Assembly (NCBI GenBank): GCA_005281725.1
Contig: SSBO01000012.1
Coordinates: 21,406,779 to 21,470,778 of the forward strand
DNA from: Wuchereria bancrofti
Lineage: Eukaryota > Nematoda > Chromadorea > Rhabditida > Onchocercidae
Reading direction: 5' to 3'
Length of the DNA: 64,000 nt
The notes under the pieces: model-generated
The model's input: the letters and a program-made list of their open reading frames with translations, nothing else
Database searches by the model: none
What the model was told of the DNA's origin: nothing
Position numbers and translations under genes: made by a program
Shown here: positions 62,340 through 64,000 of the stretch, piece after piece
Layout of the letters: every line of letters begins with the position of its first letter
How positions within the stretch are numbered: position 1 is the stretch's first letter

Positions 62340-63889
62340 TCACAAAAGAAACGCTATTTTCGCTAAAAAGTAAACCCACTTCCTAAAAGCAAGTTCCCAA
62401 TCACCGGAAGATTCATATACACTGTACAGAATTGATGTAACCGCGAGCAATGTCATACTTCTCGAACCTGATTTCCACCTACAAATAATCATATGATAAT
62501 CTTTCATATAAAGTTTGGACTTTACACTTAATTTCTCATTAATGATTTTGAAATGATCGACTATTATAGGATAGTGAAATGTGATGTGATAGGTAATAAT
62601 CTAGGCACGTAGATTGTTTTCTATGTAAAAAATTAAAACAGCCTAAAATAGATTGTTTTGATTGCTTCATAAAGATGTACGATTTTTAATGCATTCTTCC
62701 TGACTTAGAGAAAAAAAAAAACTATCATGAAAGGATCAGAAATACCAGTATAAACCTAAGAACTTTTTTAAAAATCCATCGTTATCTGATTTTTCTAAGC
62801 CAAAAGCAATGATCATTATAGAGAAAGTAACTAACTTGATATATTTATCGATAGGAAGCCGGCACACTTTGACTCCATCTTGCTTTGCAGCCAACAACGT
62901 TGCATGTGGATGCAAACGGTGTTGCGCAACTCTATCTACTATGCCACCCAAAACATATGCTTTCGAGCCTTCCACCTGCACAAGATCAATTTTTTCAAGA
63001 TTTTAGGTCTAATCATTTGAATTTCTATATATTAATTTTAAAGCATACCTCCTCCAGATCAAGTTCTGCATGAGGACTTAAATAAATTATTTCTTCACGG
63101 GAAAAATGATCCAGGTAGCTGGATGATGAGACTGTGAGGGATACATTTCGTGGTGAATTGGCCAATGATAAATACCTGTAATCAATCTCCACGTATTTTC
63201 AAAGACTTGAGGATATTGTAAATCTTTATGAACAAAATTAACCTATATTGTGCTTCCAAGATGTTTTCGTCCTTCATATCAAAATTAAAAAAATAAAGGG
63301 GCCATGAACGTCGTCGATCTCGGTTTTCACTTGCCAAATACGAAAGCTGGATTAAAGTCTGAGATAGAGCTTGCGGTGAGAGTTCATTTAGAAATCGACA
63401 ATCAATCAGCAATGCAGGCTTTGGGTCCAATTGAAGATTATGGAGATGATTCATCAACCTTCGATGATTAGCAATGCGCTCTGAAGGGAATGTACCGAAA
63501 CAGTGCAATATTTAGAAAAATGAGGTCTTGAATGCTATTAACAAATTTATTTAAAAAAAAAAAAAATAAAGAACCATCTTGATAAATGAATATCAGGAAA
63601 TATACAAGATTCAGGATATGCTTTGTAGGATATCATCATACTAATAAAATAACGTACTGCATTGTGTACTACCCACAAACATTGCGAATCCTGATATGGG
63701 TTTTGAAGTTTCGAACTTGTTAACAACGTTCAACTGATGCTTTGTTTTGTATTTCAACTCCTTTAATTCTTTCTGACGACAAAATTTGATATGATTGAAT
63801 CGTTGCTTTTGAGTTTCACATTGAAGTAATCTTTTCCAATCTGCATCTGACAAGTGTTCCGGAAAGTAATTGTAACAACGAGACAGCAA
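62340..63889 (-). CDS. TRMT10C: TRMT10C/MRPP1-like mitochondrial tRNA m1R9 methyltransferase, 5' end incomplete
   Basis: Five exons (63673-63889, 63243-63480, 63049-63175, 62836-62975, 62340-62478) give 286 residues to the stop. The SPOUT (TRM10) domain shows ALLIDCRFLNELSPQALSQT, WPLYFFNFD, REEIIYLSPHA, the cofactor loop KAYVLGGIVDRVAQHR and CRLPIDKYIKW, then SMTLLAVTSILY and SSGDWELAF. The LPIDKY-x-W pattern and the sequence after it resemble human TRMT10C more than TRMT10A/B. Family knowledge: with SDR5C1 and the nuclease PRORP it forms mitochondrial RNase P, and methylates position 9 of mitochondrial tRNAs. The first visible exon begins in phase 0 after TTACAG. The mitochondrial presequence and earlier residues must lie upstream, possibly beyond the window edge; the last 110 bases of the window were not resolved. 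Confidence 0.9.
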
Positions 63890-64000
63890 CTGTAATGGAC
63901 GAATTTACTTGATGTAACTTTAAAATCATTTATTCTTATTTTGGATTTGCTTTGGTTTGTGAACATTGAATCAATGCTCAAATTTAAGTCGAAAAGTGGA

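Overview
The window looks like nuclear DNA of a nematode, most likely a clade III (filarial-type) species. The DNA is very A+T rich. Genes are split into many short exons by introns of about 50-700 bases with nematode-type TTTCAG acceptors. Pyrimidine-AG sites just before several start codons look like spliced-leader acceptors. The assignment rests on these signs and on remembered protein families, not on a search. I saw no bacterial operon, phage, CRISPR array or intact transposon.

Layout. 1-1352 (-): a divergent BTG/Tob (FOG-3-like) gene whose 3' end leaves the window. 1630-3571 (+): the C-terminal half of an OSM1-type FAD fumarate reductase; its N-terminal half must lie left of the window, so the Tob gene seems to sit antisense inside one of its introns. 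5284-10870 (+): a four-KH-domain FUBP-type RNA/DNA-binding protein. 14605-17022 (-): a dihydroflavonol-reductase-like short-chain dehydrogenase. 20264-21506 (+): SELENOF with cysteine in place of selenocysteine. 22601-26774 (-): glutathione reductase with a separate exon for a mitochondrial presequence. 27882-29616 (-): the SNARE SEC22. 30937-44770 (-): a large ZNFX1-type helicase with NF-X1 zinc fingers. 46704-51696 (+): a membrane-anchored, catalytically dead cholinesterase-like protein (gliotactin/neuroligin class). 52322-53165 (+): ribosomal protein uL23 (RPL23A). 53729-54261 (+): GEMIN7 of the SMN complex. 54831-57695 (-): an intracellular PAF-acetylhydrolase. 58448-61863 (+): ZFAND4 (ubiquitin-like plus AN1 finger). 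62340 to about 63889 (-): TRMT10C/MRPP1, 5' end beyond the window.

Most genes are housekeeping or conserved and unrelated in pathway. Themes that recur are RNA biology (Tob, FUBP, ZNFX1, GEMIN7, TRMT10C) and redox or ER function (fumarate reductase, glutathione reductase, SELENOF, SEC22). Exon models were built by hand from splice sites and reading-frame continuity. For nearly all genes the exon lengths sum to a whole number of codons, which supports them.

The points most worth a second look are: the nested antisense Tob gene; the dual-start glutathione reductase; the ZNFX1 orthologue without a visible C-terminal RZ finger; recurrent AAG 3' splice sites; a tRNA-like element and a two-copy repeat around the esterase-like gene; and two perfect inverted repeats near the PAF-acetylhydrolase and ZFAND4 genes. 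I did not find evidence of a wholly new biological system.
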